Part shown: in pieces, positions 1 through 7,845 of the stretch
Layout of the letters: each line of letters starts with the position of its first letter
Numbering within the stretch: the stretch's first letter is position 1
Assembly (NCBI GenBank): GCA_015064635.1
Contig: SVRV01000001.1
Coordinates: 124,001 to 188,000, forward strand
From: Oscillospiraceae bacterium
GTDB lineage: Bacteria > Bacillota > Clostridia > Oscillospirales > SIG627
Length of the DNA: 64,000 nucleotides
Direction of reading: 5' to 3'
The notes under the pieces: generated by a model
Database searches by the model: none
What the model was told of the DNA's origin: nothing
The model's input: the letters and a program-made list of their open reading frames with translations, nothing else
Position numbers and translations under genes: made by a program

Positions 1-677
1 TTGTATCCTCGGCGAATATAGCCTGCGGTTTTCACGCAGGAGACCCTACGGTAATGGCAAAAACAGTAAAGCTTTGTCGTGAAAGCGGTACGGCAGTAGG
101 TGCTCATCCCGGCTTTGATGACCTTCAGGGCTTTGGAAGAAGAAATATGGCAATAACCCCCGATGAGGCGGCTGCAATAATAACGTATCAGATAGGTGCA
201 CTTGATGCTTTTTGCAAATCAAACGGATTGAAAATGCAACATGTAAAGCCTCACGGGGCACTTTACAATATGGCGGCTAAAGACGCGAGTCTCTCTGATG
301 CCATATGTCGTGCAATTTATAAGTACGAACCCTCTCTTATTCTCATGGGACTGGCAAACAGCGAGATGATAAAGTCGGCTGTAAAAATAGGACTCCCCTA
401 CGCTTCTGAGGTGTTTGCTGACCGTGCTTATGAGGATGACGGAACACTTGTTGCAAGAAGTAAACCCCGTGCCATGATAGAGGACGAGGACGAAGCGGTT
501 GAACGTGTAATTACCATGATAAAAACACACACCGTTAAAACAATCAGCGGTAAAACGATTGAAATAACACCCGACTCGGTTTGTGTCCACGGAGACAGCG
601 AAAAAGCACTCGCTTTTGTGGAAAAGATAAGAAAAGCACTGACCGAAGAAGGCATTGAGATAAAGGGGCCCAGATAA
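1..677 (+). CDS. pxpA: 5-oxoprolinase subunit A (LamB/YcsF family), 5' end cut by the window
   Basis: Open reading starts at base 3 and runs into the window from upstream, giving 224 visible residues. The first ones, SSANIACGFHAGDPTVM, are the family hallmark, so the ATG at 54 is internal and not the start. Further conserved blocks follow: GAHPGFDDLQGFGRR (about residues 35-50) and VKPHGALYN (about 80-88). In this family PxpA works with PxpB and PxpC in ATP-dependent opening of 5-oxoproline to glutamate in the cytoplasm; partner genes, if present, lie outside the window or elsewhere. The stop is 1 nt before the next ATG, so the two genes are probably co-transcribed. The family call is firm; the substrate is taken from characterised homologues. 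Confidence 0.93.
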   Translation, partial: VSSANIACGFHAGDPTVMAKTVKLCRESGTAVGAHPGFDDLQGFGRRNMAITPDEAAAIITYQIGALDAFCKSNGLKMQHVKPHGALYNMAAKDASLSDAICRAIYKYEPSLILMGLANSEMIKSAVKIGLPYASEVFADRAYEDDGTLVARSKPRAMIEDEDEAVERVITMIKTHTVKTISGKTIEITPDSVCVHGDSEKALAFVEKIRKALTEEGIEIKGPR

Positions 678-678
678 A

Positions 679-1983
679 ATGAACAGTACACCAAGAATAG
701 TATTGCCCGATAAGTGGAGCGCTGTAGCCGGAGACACTCTTCAACTCTTTTACAGAGGAATGATAGAGCATCCGTTCCCCTATATTTACAATATAGAATT
801 TCTTTGTGATATGGGAAAGAATACCCCTCGTTATTTCGAGGTCACTCCCACCTCGGAACAGATTGGTTTGCATCCCGTGACCTTAAATCTTCGTGACTGT
901 GATGATAAGATTATAGCATCTGCGACCTCTGTAATTGAGGTGCATCCAGCTCACGTGTCACCAATAAAAAACAAAAACGTTCTTTGTGTGGGCGACAGCC
1001 TTACCTCGGGTGGTATATGGTGCGATGAGCTTAACAGAAGGCTCACAGAAACCGACGGCACTCCAAAAGGTGACGGACTTGAAAACATCATCTTTATCGG
1101 CACAAAGAAAAGAGGCAAAACAGGCTTTGAAGGCTACGGCGGATGGACGTGGGAGTCTTATCTCATTCCCCCTCCTGCCATTGCAAATGAAATGATGATA
1201 TATTCCGACCATAACAAAAACGACAATGACCAACACAGCTTGTGGAAGGATGAAAACGGCGGTATATGGAAGCTTGAAACCATACTTGAGGGAAAAATCA
1301 AGCTGATACGCCAACAGCCCTTTGCCGACATTATTCCGAAATCGGGCACTTTGCACCATATGTCAAACGCTGTAAATTCCGAGCCTATCGTGTATACAGA
1401 TGCACAATCGACCATAAGAAATCCCTTCTGGGATACAGAAAGCGGTAAGGTTTCTTTTAAGTCCTACTGTGAGAGAAACGGATTTGAAGGCATTGACATC
1501 ATGTGTACACTTCTCACTTGGAACGGTGGCGGATGCTACCTTGAAGAAGGCGGAAAAGACAGAATCAACCGTCAGGTGGAGCTTGCGAAGAAATTTCTTC
1601 GTATTTTCCACATCGAGTATCCCGATGCAAAGGTGCTCATGATGGGAATTCAGCTCCCCGGCCTTAACGGAGGCTGCGGTGCAAGCTACGGTGCGGGTAT
1701 CGGTCCAATGAGCAACTACGCAAACTCATACGCACTCTGTCGTTATGTTTTGGAAATGAACATTGCATATCAGGCACTTGCAAACCTTGAAGAGTTCTCG
1801 GGATATGTGGAATTCGTGAATATTTCCGCACAGTTCGACAGTGAAAACAATATGCCCGAAGCGGATAAGCCCGTAAATCTCCGAAACACCAAAACCGAAA
1901 AGGTTGGAACAAACGGAGTTCACCCCACCACCGAGGGCTACTATCAGATAGCCGATGCGGTATACAGAAGTATAAAGCTGTAA
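679..1983 (+). CDS. SGNH/GDSL-type hydrolase
   Basis: A 434-residue protein with no signal peptide, so probably cytoplasmic. An N-terminal region of about 95 residues rich in beta-strand precedes the catalytic block VGDSLTSGG, in which Ser107 is the likely nucleophile. The C-terminal block NGVHPTTEGY carries the catalytic His415. SGNH enzymes usually have Asp three residues before this His; here that position is Asn412. The span between the blocks is long, with aromatic-rich segments (GYGGWTWESY; TWNGGGCYLEEGG), suggesting a large lid or substrate-binding insertion. Members of the superfamily hydrolyse esters, often acetyl groups on sugars; the substrate here cannot be read. The gene starts 1 nt after pxpA, and a stem-loop follows at 1994. 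Confidence 0.8.
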   Translation: MNSTPRIVLPDKWSAVAGDTLQLFYRGMIEHPFPYIYNIEFLCDMGKNTPRYFEVTPTSEQIGLHPVTLNLRDCDDKIIASATSVIEVHPAHVSPIKNKNVLCVGDSLTSGGIWCDELNRRLTETDGTPKGDGLENIIFIGTKKRGKTGFEGYGGWTWESYLIPPPAIANEMMIYSDHNKNDNDQHSLWKDENGGIWKLETILEGKIKLIRQQPFADIIPKSGTLHHMSNAVNSEPIVYTDAQSTIRNPFWDTESGKVSFKSYCERNGFEGIDIMCTLLTWNGGGCYLEEGGKDRINRQVELAKKFLRIFHIEYPDAKVLMMGIQLPGLNGGCGASYGAGIGPMSNYANSYALCRYVLEMNIAYQALANLEEFSGYVEFVNISAQFDSENNMPEADKPVNLRNTKTEKVGTNGVHPTTEGYYQIADAVYRSIKL

Positions 1984-1993
1984 TAAAATTTTG

Positions 1994-2030
1994 AGGCTGT
2001 AGCAAAACACATTGCTACAGCCTATTTTCA
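1994..2030 (+). terminator. Stem-loop terminator after the SGNH hydrolase gene
   Basis: AGGCTGTAGCAA (1994-2005) pairs perfectly with TTGCTACAGCCT (2012-2023) around a 6-nt loop, followed by ATTTTC. It starts 11 nt after the stop codon at 1983. Almost the same stem occurs at 55945-55978. Confidence 0.7.
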
Positions 2031-2085
2031 TCGACTATAATCGAAATTGTCGTTATACATCGTAAAAGTTTCGATTATAGTCGAT
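2030..2085. repeat. 17-bp inverted repeat made of near-palindromic units
   Basis: ATCGACTATAATCGAAA (2030-2046) is the exact reverse complement of 2069-2085, separated by 22 nt. Each arm is itself close to a palindrome of the form TCGA-N6-TCGA. The spacer holds a weaker third unit, TCGTTATACATCG (2050-2062), so unit starts fall about 19-21 bp apart. No flanking target duplication or gene explains it. Confidence 0.75.
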
Positions 2086-2149
2086 AAATATATAACTGTT
2101 TCTGCTTAATCTTAAAACTTCATTTATTAAAAAACCCCGAAAAAATAAA

Positions 2150-2180
2150 CCGTAGTTTGCAAATTGGTTGCAAACTACGG
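2150..2180 (-). terminator. Hairpin, possible terminator for uxaBA
   Basis: CCGTAGTTTGCAA (2150-2162) pairs with TTGCAAACTACGG (2168-2180), a 13-bp perfect stem with a 5-nt loop. Read on the minus strand it is followed by a T-rich run (TTTATTTTTT), which fits a terminator for the uxaBA transcript after it crosses the tandem repeats. Another hairpin at 2221-2248 lies closer to the gene. Confidence 0.5.
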
Positions 2181-2220
2181 CTTATTTATATTTTAATCAC
2201 ATTTAAAGTTTTTGGAATTC

Positions 2221-2248
2221 TTAAAACCTTTTTACAAAAAGGTTTTAA
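2221..2248. repeat. Hairpin TTAAAACCTTTTT/AAAAAGGTTTTAA
   Basis: A 13-bp perfect inverted repeat with only two bases between the arms. It is directly followed by the small palindrome CAGGACAGAGTCCTG (2256-2270), and a related palindrome recurs at 23405-23421. The arrangement looks like a dispersed intergenic repeat; a terminator role is possible. Confidence 0.55.
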
Positions 2249-2298
2249 GCAGGTACAGGACAGAGTCCTGTTATAATAAATTTAAAATTGCTAAGTCT

Positions 2299-2595
2299 CG
2301 CCTTGTTCTGCTTTTATGCTTTGCCCTGAGCTATGAAAATTTGTGAAAGACGACGCGCTCGCGAAAATCCCAAGGAAGGCTTACTCTGCGTAAGTCGACG
2401 ACGGGATTTGAGCAGCAAGCTAAGTATTTCGCAAATTTTTGACGCTCGCTTTGTTCTGCTTTTATGCTTTGCCCTGAGCTATGAAAATTTGTGAAAGACG
2501 ACGCGCTCGTGAAAATCCCAAGGAAGGCTTACTTCTGTGTAAGTCGACGACGGGATTTGAACAGCAAGCTAAGTATTTCGCGAATTTTCGACGCT
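2299..2595. repeat. Two tandem copies of a 148/149-bp element
   Basis: Copy 1 spans 2299-2446 and copy 2 spans 2447-2595. They are almost identical: I see roughly ten substitutions and one inserted T. Each copy has internal dyads, for example CTTAC...GTAAG around the centre, AATCCC with GGGATT, and GAAAATTTGTGAAA with TTTCGCAAATTTTT, so a transcript from it would fold into a long imperfect hairpin. Copy 2 ends inside the stop codon of uxaA. No transposase is nearby. This resembles a non-autonomous or REP/MITE-like intergenic element. Confidence 0.85.
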
Positions 2596-3971
2596 CAGAG
2601 GATAACGCCGTCCTTAAATATAGATATATCCTGACAACCCATTTTTTCGCTGGTGGTTTCCTTGCCTTCGGCGGTTTCGAGGCAGAGAGCGAAAAGCTCA
2701 TCTGCTGTCTTTTCCATGTCGGCACCGTCAACAAGCACACCTGCGTTGAAGTCTGTCCAATGAGGCTTACGGGTTGCGATATCTGAATTTGTCATGACCT
2801 TGAGTGTGGGTACGGGAGCACCGAGGGGTGTTCCTCTGCCTGTGGTGAACATAATGATATGAGCACCCGAGGCTGTAAGATTGGTAATTGCAACGATATC
2901 GTTACCGGGTCCGCTTACAAGGTGGAGACCTGCGGATTCGGCAGCTGTCTCGCCCATTCCCATAACAGCGGTAACGGGCACCTGACCACCCTTCTGTACA
3001 CAGCCAAGCGACTTTTCCTCAAGTGTGGTTATACCGCCCTCCTTGTTACCGGGAGAGGGATTTTCGGCAACACTTTCGCCATGGCTTACAAAGTAGTCAC
3101 GGAAGTCCTGAACCATTTTAGCGGCGCTTTCAAACACTTCTCTTGATACGCAACGGTCAAAAAGCACCTTCTCACCGCCAAACATCTCGGGAACTTCTGT
3201 CATCATGATGGTTGAGCCGTGGTCATAGAAACGCTCTGCCACCTTGCCGACAAGAGGATTTGCGGTAATTCCGCTGAATCCGTCCGAGCCACCGCACTTG
3301 AGACCTATTTTCAGCTTTGATACGGGTACGGGGGTACGCTCTGTCTTATCAGCATAGGCACGAAGCTGGGTAATGAGTTTCTTACCCTCTTCTATTTCGT
3401 CAACACAATCCTGAGTGTTGAGGAATTTTACACGGTCGGAGTTCCATGAACCGAGTACCTTCTGTATTTCGGGAATATTTGAGTTTTCACATCCAAGTCC
3501 CAATACAAGAACACCGCCTGCGTTGGGGTGATTGATAAGACCGCAGAGAATCTTACGGGTGAGGTCCTGGTCATCGCCCATCTGTGAGCAACCCCAGGTA
3601 TGTATGTATGTTTTTGAGCCGGTAAGATATGCAAGTCTCTTTGCAATACCGTTTACACAACCGACTGTGGGGATAATCCAAACCTCGTTACGGATACCGA
3701 CACTGCCGTCTTCACGGAGATATCCCATAAAGGTCTTTTCCTTTGTGGGAAGTGTGGGGGTATAGGGCTGATATTCAGCAACAACCTTACCTGTAAGGTC
3801 GGTTTTCATGTTATGGGTATGTACATGCTCGCCCTTTTTGATATCCTCGGTTGCGTGACCGATGGGGAAGCCGTATTTCATTACCTTTTCCCCTGCCTTG
3901 ATGTCAACAAGTGCATATTTATGACCGCTTTTAAGGTCAACCTCTACATTATCTCTTTCATTAATTTGCAT
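2595..3971 (-). CDS. uxaA: Altronate dehydratase (UxaA family)
   Basis: A 458-residue cytoplasmic enzyme. Residues 1-75 form the SAF domain typical of the N-terminus of D-altronate/galactarate dehydratases; the rest is the catalytic UxaA domain with the blocks GYLREDGSVGIRNEVWIIPT, NIPEIQK and CGGSDGFSGITANPLVG. The family removes water from D-altronate to give 2-keto-3-deoxygluconate in galacturonate breakdown, using a metal ion. The start codon lies 11 nt inside the end of uxaB, with GAGGT 8 nt upstream, so translation is probably coupled. It is somewhat shorter than the Escherichia coli protein (about 495 residues) without a missing domain. Its stop codon is formed at the edge of a tandem repeat copy. 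Confidence 0.92.
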   Translation of the reverse strand: MQINERDNVEVDLKSGHKYALVDIKAGEKVMKYGFPIGHATEDIKKGEHVHTHNMKTDLTGKVVAEYQPYTPTLPTKEKTFMGYLREDGSVGIRNEVWIIPTVGCVNGIAKRLAYLTGSKTYIHTWGCSQMGDDQDLTRKILCGLINHPNAGGVLVLGLGCENSNIPEIQKVLGSWNSDRVKFLNTQDCVDEIEEGKKLITQLRAYADKTERTPVPVSKLKIGLKCGGSDGFSGITANPLVGKVAERFYDHGSTIMMTEVPEMFGGEKVLFDRCVSREVFESAAKMVQDFRDYFVSHGESVAENPSPGNKEGGITTLEEKSLGCVQKGGQVPVTAVMGMGETAAESAGLHLVSGPGNDIVAITNLTASGAHIIMFTTGRGTPLGAPVPTLKVMTNSDIATRKPHWTDFNAGVLVDGADMEKTADELFALCLETAEGKETTSEKMGCQDISIFKDGVIL

Positions 3972-5247
3972 TCTTCTTTACCTCTTCTGCCATATCGGTG
4001 AGATCTTCACCCCAGAGCTTTGTATTTGCAAGGATCTCATCAACTGTGGCACTCTTCATAAACTTCACAACATCGGGATCGTCGTTTGTCATATCTGTAC
4101 GATAGAACTCAATGAGCTTTGCAAAAGCAAAGGTGAGTGTTTCGGGATACTTGCCGAATCTCTTCTTGTATTCAAGAATTGAAGGAAGCACTCTTACCTT
4201 GAATTTACTTACGGAGTTCAAAGCAATGGAGGAGAGATAATGCTTGATATAGGGATTTGCAAAACGTTCAAGCACGCTGTCGGCATAGCTCTTGAGCTCG
4301 TCTGCAGGAAGGTCGAGAGTAGGAATTATTTCATCGAACACGCATTTTCTGAGATGTGTGTTCATTGTTTCGTTGTCAATACAGCTCTTCACGGTATCAA
4401 GTCCCGAAAGAAGAGCATAAGGAACAAGTGAAGTGTGCGCACCGTTGAGGATACGTACCTTTCTTGTGCGATACATTTCGAGCTTGTCGGGAGTAACAAT
4501 AACGTTGAGTCCCGCCTTTGAGAAGGGAAGCTCTTTTTCAATATCGTAATCTGTTTCTATTACCCAAAGGTGGAAGAATTCCGAGGTGTTGACCATCTTG
4601 TCCTCGTAGCCAAGCTGCATATCCTCGTCCTTGGGATAGCCTGTGTTGATTCGGTCAACAAGAGTGTTGCAGAATACGTTTTCCTTTTCTACCCAAGCCT
4701 TGAAATCCGCTCCGAGATTCCAAAGGTCTGCGTAAGAGAGAACAGCCTTCTTGAGATTGTCTCCGTTGCGGTCAATAAGCTCGCAAGGAAGGAAAATAAA
4801 TCCGCCGAGTCCCTTTTCAAATCTTCTCTTCAAAAGCAAAGTAACCTTTGCAGGGAAGGTTTTGGGAGGAGCATCAGTAATTTTGTCCTCATCTGAGAAT
4901 ACTATACCTGCCTCGGTAGTATTTGACACCACAAATCTCATCTCCGGCTGATCGGCAAGTGCAAGGTAGGCTTCAAAATCATCATAAGGCTTCACACATC
5001 TTGATATAACGTCAACAAGAGTTTTATCAACACCCTCAACGCCTCTTATAACGTGGGTATAAAGACAGTTCTGTGAGGCAAGCAGGTCACACATTCCCTG
5101 CTCAATGGGCTGAACCACTACAACGCTGCCGTCAAACGAACCGTTATCACACATTTTCTGGAGCATCCAGTCCACAAATCCGCGGAGGAAACCGCCCTCT
5201 CCGAACTGAATGACTTTTTCTGTTCTTATCTTCTTTTCAAAATTCAT
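3961..5247 (-). CDS. uxaB: Tagaturonate reductase / altronate oxidoreductase (UxaB, mannitol dehydrogenase family)
   Basis: A 428-residue NAD-dependent polyol dehydrogenase. The N-terminus carries the nucleotide-binding signature FGEGGFLRGFVDW, and the centre has the family motif RILNGAHTSLVPYALLSG with the catalytic region. UxaB reduces tagaturonate to altronate, the substrate of the UxaA that follows, so the pair forms the middle of the galacturonate pathway. I chose ATG 5247 because AAAGGA lies 9 nt before it; an in-frame GTG at 5265 has no ribosome-binding site. An inverted repeat (5308-5342) sits in the promoter region. The family also includes mannonate and mannitol enzymes, but the uxaA partner favours UxaB. 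Confidence 0.9.
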   Translation of the reverse strand: MNFEKKIRTEKVIQFGEGGFLRGFVDWMLQKMCDNGSFDGSVVVVQPIEQGMCDLLASQNCLYTHVIRGVEGVDKTLVDVISRCVKPYDDFEAYLALADQPEMRFVVSNTTEAGIVFSDEDKITDAPPKTFPAKVTLLLKRRFEKGLGGFIFLPCELIDRNGDNLKKAVLSYADLWNLGADFKAWVEKENVFCNTLVDRINTGYPKDEDMQLGYEDKMVNTSEFFHLWVIETDYDIEKELPFSKAGLNVIVTPDKLEMYRTRKVRILNGAHTSLVPYALLSGLDTVKSCIDNETMNTHLRKCVFDEIIPTLDLPADELKSYADSVLERFANPYIKHYLSSIALNSVSKFKVRVLPSILEYKKRFGKYPETLTFAFAKLIEFYRTDMTNDDPDVVKFMKSATVDEILANTKLWGEDLTDMAEEVKKNAN

Positions 5248-5307
5248 AGCATTGCATCCTTTCACGTTTTGTAAGCAGTTACATTTTATACTATAATTTT
5301 AAAAAAA

Positions 5308-5342
5308 GCAATACTTTATCAATATTTTTTTTGGAGTATTGC
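5308..5342. promoter_or_regulatory. Inverted repeat, possible operator of uxaBA
   Basis: GCAATACT (5308-5315) and AGTATTGC (5335-5342) are exact reverse complements separated by 19 nt, upstream of uxaB in the region divergent from the response-regulator gene. A hexuronate-responsive repressor site would be expected here, but no regulator gene is adjacent, so the role is inferred from position alone. Confidence 0.4.
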
Positions 5343-5406
5343 AAAAATATAATTTATAAGCTATAATGGTATTCGGAAAATTTTACCTATATTTAACCGT
5401 AACTTT

Positions 5407-5435
5407 TTGTTAATTTATTTTTTATCTTTTATAAT
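5407..5435 (+). promoter_or_regulatory. Sigma-A promoter of the phosphate-regulation operon
   Basis: TTGTTA (5407-5412), a 17-nt spacer and TATAAT (5430-5435) precede the response-regulator start at 5468. Just upstream, TTAACC and TGTTAA (about 5395-5412) resemble half-sites of a Firmicutes PhoP box; that match is weak. Confidence 0.65.
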
Positions 5436-5467
5436 TCACACGAAATATATCATTGGAGGTAGAGAGT

Positions 5468-6133
5468 TTGATATATCTTGTTGAAGATGATGAAAACATA
5501 AGAGAGCTTGTTACCTATGCATTAAAAAGTATGGGGCTGGAGGCGGAAAGCTTTGAAACGCCCTCCCTTTTCTGGACGGCAATGTCGAAGAATCTGCCAT
5601 CGCTTGTACTTCTTGACATTATGCTTCCCGAAGAGGATGGACTGACTATTTTGAAAAAGCTCAAGCGCACACAGGGCACCTCGACCATTCCTGTAATAAT
5701 GCTGAGTGCAAAAAGCTCTGAAATAGATAAGGTCAACGGCTTCGAGTTGGGAGCCGATGACTATATAGCAAAGCCGTTTGGAGTAATGGAACTTGTTGCA
5801 AGAGTAAAAGCAAGGCTGAGGGACGGCAAGGAGGAAAAGCGTTTTGAATATAACGTAGGTCCTCTTTACGTATGTCCCGAAAAGCACATTGTTACAGTAA
5901 ACGGTGTAGGTGTCAATCTTACCTACAAGGAATTTGAAATACTTTGTATGCTTCTTAAAAATATGGACATAGTTCTTACCCGTGACCAGCTGCTTAACAC
6001 AATATGGGGTTATTCCTTTGACGGTGAGAGCAGGACGGTGGATGTGCATATCAGAACGCTCAGGCAAAAGCTTGGCGTTGCGGGAGAGCTTATAGAAACT
6101 GTCCGAGGAATCGGATATAAGATAGGTAAATAG
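5468..6133 (+). CDS. Response regulator, OmpR/PhoB family
   Basis: A 221-residue DNA-binding regulator. The receiver domain (1-118) has the acidic pocket EDD at 6-8, the phospho-acceptor Asp50 in LLDIMLP, and the conserved Lys in AKPFG. The winged-helix output domain (about 125-221) ends in the typical RTVDVHIRTLRQKLG and TVRGIGYK. The start is TTG 5468, because GGAGG lies 8 nt upstream; a TTG at 5453 overlaps that site. The histidine kinase follows 7 nt later, and the operon includes a Na/Pi cotransporter, so a PhoP/PhoB-like role in phosphate control is likely but inferred. Confidence 0.92.
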   Translation: MIYLVEDDENIRELVTYALKSMGLEAESFETPSLFWTAMSKNLPSLVLLDIMLPEEDGLTILKKLKRTQGTSTIPVIMLSAKSSEIDKVNGFELGADDYIAKPFGVMELVARVKARLRDGKEEKRFEYNVGPLYVCPEKHIVTVNGVGVNLTYKEFEILCMLLKNMDIVLTRDQLLNTIWGYSFDGESRTVDVHIRTLRQKLGVAGELIETVRGIGYKIGK

Positions 6134-6140
6134 GTAAAAT

Positions 6141-7163
6141 ATGAAAGAAAAGATTTCAATTTCAAAGGAAATAGCAAAGGTTTCTCTGTGGGTGTCTTTG
6201 ATAACACTGATAGCCTCGCTTCTGACTTTACTGTTTGTTTATTACACAATAAGCGATATGGGGTACGCCGTGGTGGCGGCAGTATGTATCGGAGGAATAG
6301 CATTTATTTTGCTGTCTCTGATCCTGCCGGTAAAAACCGCCGACAGAATATCAAAAAGAATCAATTCCATAGACCCCGAGGCTCCATATCTGCAGGATAT
6401 GTACACCGAGCTTGACGAGCTTGTAAAAAAAGTGGCACAGTACAAAAAGGATACCGCAAAGAAGCTAAATGAAATGTCAGACCTGCATACAAAGCAGGAT
6501 ATTATGAGACGTGATTTTACGGCTAATGTATCCCACGAGCTGAAAACACCCCTTACAAGCATCAAGGGATATTCGGAGCTGCTCCGTGACGGAATTGCAA
6601 AAAGCGAAGATATTCCCCGATTTGCGGGAAAAATATATGAGGAATCCCACCGTCTAATAACCCTTGTGGGAGATATTATAAAACTGTCACAGCTTGACGG
6701 AAACGATATAGAAGTAAAAATAGAAAAAATAGACCTCTGTGAGCTGACCTCCGCTGTAATTTCACAGCTTGAAATGGCGGCGAAAAGCAAAGACGTTACC
6801 GTAACACTGACCGGAGACCGCCCCATTATTACCGGCGGTGAGCAAATAGTGGAGGAAATGATATTCAACGTCATTGACAACGCAATAAAGTACAACCGTC
6901 AGGGTGGTGAAGTAAACGTCAAGATACGTCAGAGAATAGACGGCGTTGAATTTGAAGTAAAGGACACAGGCATCGGCATTGCAGAGGAGGACATTCCTCA
7001 TATATTTGAACGCTTCTGGCGTGCAGACAAGAGTCATTCCAAGGAAATCGGCGGCACGGGACTTGGACTTTCCATCGTAAAGCACGGTGCAATGTTCATG
7101 GATGCCCACGTGTCGGTAAAAAGTAAACTAAACGAAGGTACAACTGTAAGGATACTGTTTTAA
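6141..7163 (+). CDS. Sensor histidine kinase (PhoR-like)
   Basis: A 340-residue membrane kinase. Two transmembrane segments (about 12-35 and 40-60) are joined by only a few residues, so there is almost no external sensor domain. A short linker leads to the dimerisation/phosphoacceptor helix DFTANVSHELKTPL with His132. The ATPase domain shows the N box NVIDNAIKYN, G1 DTGIGI, the F box and G2 GGTGLGLSIV. It should phosphorylate the regulator encoded 7 nt upstream. Without an external sensor it probably reads a membrane or partner-protein signal, which for PhoR-like kinases is often the phosphate transporter/PhoU system. The next gene starts directly at its stop codon. Confidence 0.92.
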   Translation: MKEKISISKEIAKVSLWVSLITLIASLLTLLFVYYTISDMGYAVVAAVCIGGIAFILLSLILPVKTADRISKRINSIDPEAPYLQDMYTELDELVKKVAQYKKDTAKKLNEMSDLHTKQDIMRRDFTANVSHELKTPLTSIKGYSELLRDGIAKSEDIPRFAGKIYEESHRLITLVGDIIKLSQLDGNDIEVKIEKIDLCELTSAVISQLEMAAKSKDVTVTLTGDRPIITGGEQIVEEMIFNVIDNAIKYNRQGGEVNVKIRQRIDGVEFEVKDTGIGIAEEDIPHIFERFWRADKSHSKEIGGTGLGLSIVKHGAMFMDAHVSVKSKLNEGTTVRILF

Positions 7164-7823
7164 ATGATTACATTCGAAGATATTAAAAAGGACGAAACCG
7201 TAAAGATTTATATTCAAAAGGCTGATGAGTCCCTCACGGCGCTGGGCTTTACCGAGCACAGCTTCGCACACGTGACGAAGGTGGCACTTACTGCAGCAGA
7301 TATTCTGAAAAAAACAGGGCACTGCAACGAAGACATAGAGCTTGCAAAGATTGCGGGCTTTATGCACGATATCGGAAACCTTGTAAACCGTGTTGAACAT
7401 TCCCAGAGCGGTGCCGTTATGGCGTTCAGAATACTCAAGGACATCGGCATGCCTCCCGAGGATATTGCAACAGTGGTTACCGCTATTGGAAACCATGATG
7501 AAGGTACGGGCGTTGCGGTAAATGATGTGGCGGCAGCACTTATACTTGCCGACAAGACCGACGTAAGACGGTCGAGAGTAAGAAACCGTGACGTATCCAC
7601 ATTTGACATTCACGACAGAGTAAACTATTCCGTTAAAGAATCCAGCCTTGCGGTAGATGCGGAAAACAAATACATTATTCTCTCCCTTACCATTGATACG
7701 GAAATAAGCTCGGTAATGAATTATTTTGAAATATTCTTAACCCGTATGCTGATGTGTCAGAAGGCGGCAGAAAAGCTCGGTCTTGTGTTCGGACTGTCAA
7801 TAAACGGACAAAAGCTTTTGTAA
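7164..7823 (+). CDS. HD-domain phosphohydrolase
   Basis: A 219-residue cytoplasmic protein of the HD superfamily. Visible metal ligands are His36 (HSFAHV), His68-Asp69 (GFMHDIGN), a later His in GNHDEG and Asp in ILADKTDV, so the metal-binding set looks complete. Members hydrolyse phosphate esters of nucleotides or cyclic dinucleotides; the substrate cannot be read here. It starts immediately after the kinase stop and lies 22 nt before the Na/Pi transporter, so it is part of the same operon. This suggests a link between phosphate sensing and nucleotide or second-messenger turnover. Confidence 0.85.
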   Translation: MITFEDIKKDETVKIYIQKADESLTALGFTEHSFAHVTKVALTAADILKKTGHCNEDIELAKIAGFMHDIGNLVNRVEHSQSGAVMAFRILKDIGMPPEDIATVVTAIGNHDEGTGVAVNDVAAALILADKTDVRRSRVRNRDVSTFDIHDRVNYSVKESSLAVDAENKYIILSLTIDTEISSVMNYFEIFLTRMLMCQKAAEKLGLVFGLSINGQKLL

Positions 7824-7845
7824 TTTAGAAAGAAAGGAAATAAAA

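Larger units (their letters stand above)
1984..2594. other. Repeat-rich spacer between convergent genes
   Basis: No gene is supported in these 611 bases. They hold, in order, a terminator stem-loop (1994-2030), a 17-bp inverted repeat with a third related unit in its loop (2030-2085), a 13-bp-stem hairpin (2150-2180), another 13-bp-stem hairpin (2221-2248), a small GGACAGAGTCC palindrome (2256-2270), and two tandem copies of a 148/149-bp element that reach the uxaA stop codon. Short reading frames in the tandem repeat are treated as spurious. Confidence 0.8.

Noticed and set aside
2281-2600. Insertion sequence or prophage remnant
   Set aside because: No transposase, integrase or phage gene is present and no target duplication is seen; only the repeat itself is supported.
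2333-2786. Short frames starting MKICERRRARENPKEG in both tandem repeat copies
   Set aside because: The frames differ after the first 18 residues, one runs into uxaA on the opposite strand, and the composition is not protein-like. The identity is explained by the DNA repeat.
5266-5452. Riboswitch upstream of uxaB or the response regulator
   Set aside because: The stretch is A/T-rich with one simple inverted repeat and no known aptamer pattern.
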